Assembly: GCA_964472135.1 (NCBI GenBank)
Contig: CAYYJB010000056.1
Coordinates: 1 to 15,039 of the forward strand
DNA: 15,039 bases
Reading direction: 5' to 3'
DNA from: JAUREX01 sp964472135
Lineage (GTDB): Bacteria > Pseudomonadota > Alphaproteobacteria > Rhodobacterales > Rhodobacteraceae
Below, in pieces: positions 14,301-15,039 of the stretch. The notes beneath the pieces are model-generated. The model saw nothing but the letters and a program-made list of their open reading frames with translations. It made no database searches and was not told where the DNA came from. A program made the position numbers and the translations under genes. Position 1 is the stretch's first letter. The number at the start of each line of letters is the position of its first letter.

Positions 14301-14838
14301 CCTCGTGCCGGCGCTGATAGAGGCCGGCGATTCCCGCGGCATCCTCGAGCACGCGGCGCCGGTTGCGGGGGCGGGCGTTGATGAGTTCGCCGATCTGCCC
14401 CTGCCGGACGAGGGCGGGCGATTGCGCCCCCGTCGCGGCATCGGCAAAGAGGATCTGCACGTCGCGGGCGCGCAGCTCGCGGCCGTTGAGGCGAAAGGCA
14501 GAGCCTGCCTCGCGGGTGATGCGGCGCGTGATCTCGATCTGGTCGGCATCGTTGAAGCCTTGCGGCGCCAGACGCTCGGAATTGTCGATGAGGAGCGCCA
14601 CCTCGGCGAAGTGGCGCGCGGGGCGGCTGGCCGAGCCCGCGAAGATCACATCCTCCATCCCCTCGCCGCGCATGGCGGTCGGGCGCGTCTCGCCCATGAC
14701 CCAGCGCATCGCCTCGAGCAGGTTCGACTTGCCGCAGCCGTTCGGGCCGACGACGCCCGTCAGCCCGTCGAGAATGGGCAGATCGGTCGGGTCGACGAAA
14801 CTCTTGAAACCGTTCAGCCGCAGCCGAAGTAAGCGCAC
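11374..14838 (-). CDS. smc: Chromosome segregation ATPase SMC
   Basis: SMC dimerises and, with ScpA/ScpB, organises and segregates the chromosome. The 1154-residue protein is full length for the family. The start is GTG 14838, giving MRLLRLRLNGFKSFVDPTDL, because AGAGGG lies 6 bases upstream; an ATG at 14877 would add 13 atypical residues. Walker A is GPNGCGKSN (31-39). A Q-loop region (LVRQGQIGELI) lies near residue 150. Two very Ala/Glu/Arg-rich coiled-coil arms flank a hinge at about residues 510-625 (VLDQLTVAPGYERALGAAL to DLWRWDGFRLL). The C-terminal head has the signature LLSGGEQTLTALAL (about 1050) and Walker B CVLDEVDAPLDDANV (about 1080), with Gln-Thr where many SMCs have Lys-Ala/Ser. 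It stands alone on its strand here. Confidence 0.97.
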   Translation of the reverse strand: MRLLRLRLNGFKSFVDPTDLPILDGLTGVVGPNGCGKSNLLEAMRWVMGETRPTAMRGEGMEDVIFAGSASRPARHFAEVALLIDNSERLAPQGFNDADQIEITRRITREAGSAFRLNGRELRARDVQILFADAATGAQSPALVRQGQIGELINARPRNRRRVLEDAAGIAGLYQRRHEAELRLTAAEGNLARVEDVLEQLAQQLAALARQARAAARYREIGAALRRAEALAAWRRWAEADAARARAAAALAEATRAVSAATGRTLAAQRTRETCEAALPAARDEAAIAGAVRQRLEQEHATLADRQAAAQAAIAALDARAGQIERDAAREADLLRDAAGTAAALTAEDATLAAENDGHAARLAELAAAAQVAATALGGTEEALARAAGDAARIAARHQSASRLVADISATMARAAAEAASAAEAANGADAALARAEAIRAEADAEAQRAATAAEAAEARLIEAEAARAELQTREGTARAARAATEGEARALGAEAQALAALIARESRAGAQVLDQLTVAPGYERALGAALGDDLRSPIAETAGQSGWVAPGGAAPPAAAPLPEGAEPLAPHVAAPPALARRLAHVGVADPARAADLQPRLAPGQRLVSRAGDLWRWDGFRLLAGDAPSAAALRLEQVNRLASLRRDLEEANARAQGARQAHERLGAELAAASEADRAAREARRAADQALAAAGRTRSEADAARAVAAGRLEAARLAEGRLAAEHAEAAARLTEAEAQLAALPAPAGTEAAIAALRAEVEAGRSAMLAARGRHDEAQREGERRARRRAEIARDAVQWAERRAAAERRSAELAAEAARIGSERDAAAGEPARLAAEAERLQGARTAAAARAARAADALAAAEARLREAQAAERHAEAEATETREARAGAEARAEAAAAAEADARGRIAEVTEGEGPESLLARIGAEADAVPEAAVLEDDIARLRRAREALGAVNLRAEEDARAIEAEHANLGREKADLDAAIRTLRAGIGGLNREGRERLLTAFEQVNGNFTTLFTHLFGGGSARLVLVESDDPLEAGLEIMCQPPGKKLSTLSLLSGGEQTLTALALIFAVFLANPSPICVLDEVDAPLDDANVTRFCDLLDEMTRRTETRFLIITHHAVTMARMDRLFGVTMAEQGVSQLVSVDLRAAAALVA

Positions 14839-14978
14839 CCCGAACCCTCTGCCCCGCGGCGCCATGGCCGCACGCAAAGGCTAGCGGTTCGTGCGGAAAT
14901 GCCAACCACATTCTGCGTGCGGCGCGGCCATTCACGCGCCCAGGGCCAGAGATGCGCGGCGGACGCCAGCGGCGATGA

Positions 14979-15039
14979 TGGTCGGAGTGAGAGGATTCGA
15001 ACCTCCGACCCCCTGCTCCCGAAGCAGGTGCGCTACCAG
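14979..15039 (-). tRNA. tRNA-Pro (anticodon CGG), 5' end beyond the window
   Basis: Read on the minus strand, the visible 61 bases run from the D loop to an encoded CCA (14979-14981). The 3' acceptor strand is CACTCCG with discriminator A. The T arm contains GGTTCGAATCC. The anticodon stem CCTGC/GCAGG encloses the loop TTCGGGA, giving anticodon CGG, which reads the proline codon CCG. The 5' acceptor strand and part of the D arm lie beyond base 15039. The gap 14839-14978 between it and smc holds no gene I can support. Confidence 0.93.

Noticed and set aside
11320..14832. A 1170-codon open frame on the plus strand covering nearly all of smc.
   Set aside because: It is the antisense of smc. Very GC-rich codons with few A/T third positions leave the opposite strand free of stops, and the product is low-complexity Arg/Gly/Ala sequence with no family features.

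Overview
This window is very GC-rich, gene-dense chromosomal DNA. Gene content and protein sequence point to an alphaproteobacterium, most likely Rhodobacterales (Rhodobacter/Paracoccus-like). The signs are the character of ClpX and SMC, the def-fmt pair, a candidate FnrL-type box and a candidate CtrA-type box. No insertion sequence, phage gene or CRISPR array is visible. The gene-free gaps are all shorter than about 150 bases.

Layout from left to right. The 3' part of clpX (+) is followed by an MFS transporter (+) and tRNA-Gly(GCC) (+). Next is a lipoprotein-type subtilisin (S8) protease with a putative C-terminal outer-membrane barrel (+). A two-gene minus-strand operon then encodes an SbtA-family sodium/bicarbonate permease and a DUF6671-like protein with four CxxC pairs. 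It is transcribed divergently from a NhaR-like LysR regulator (+). On the minus strand follow def, fmt and a small GlsB/YeaQ-type membrane protein, read from right to left. Def is divergent from a MalY/PatB-type PLP C-S lyase (+). Three more minus-strand genes come next: a small hypothetical protein, a degenerate receiver-like protein and the full-length chromosome condensation ATPase smc. The window ends inside a minus-strand tRNA-Pro(CGG).

Most of the window is housekeeping: protein quality control, translation initiation and N-terminal maturation, and chromosome segregation. The least explained part is about 4488-7400, where a putative bicarbonate permease is translationally coupled (ATGA overlap) to an uncharacterised protein. 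The N-terminal half of that protein is reminiscent of NTP pyrophosphatases and its C-terminus looks zinc-binding. The short AT-rich intergenic region that separates the operon from the LysR gene carries two palindromes centred 21 bp apart, the usual layout of a LysR-controlled divergent promoter. Other points of interest are the NalP/SphB1-like lipoprotein protease and the receiver-like protein that appears to have lost its phosphorylation residues.
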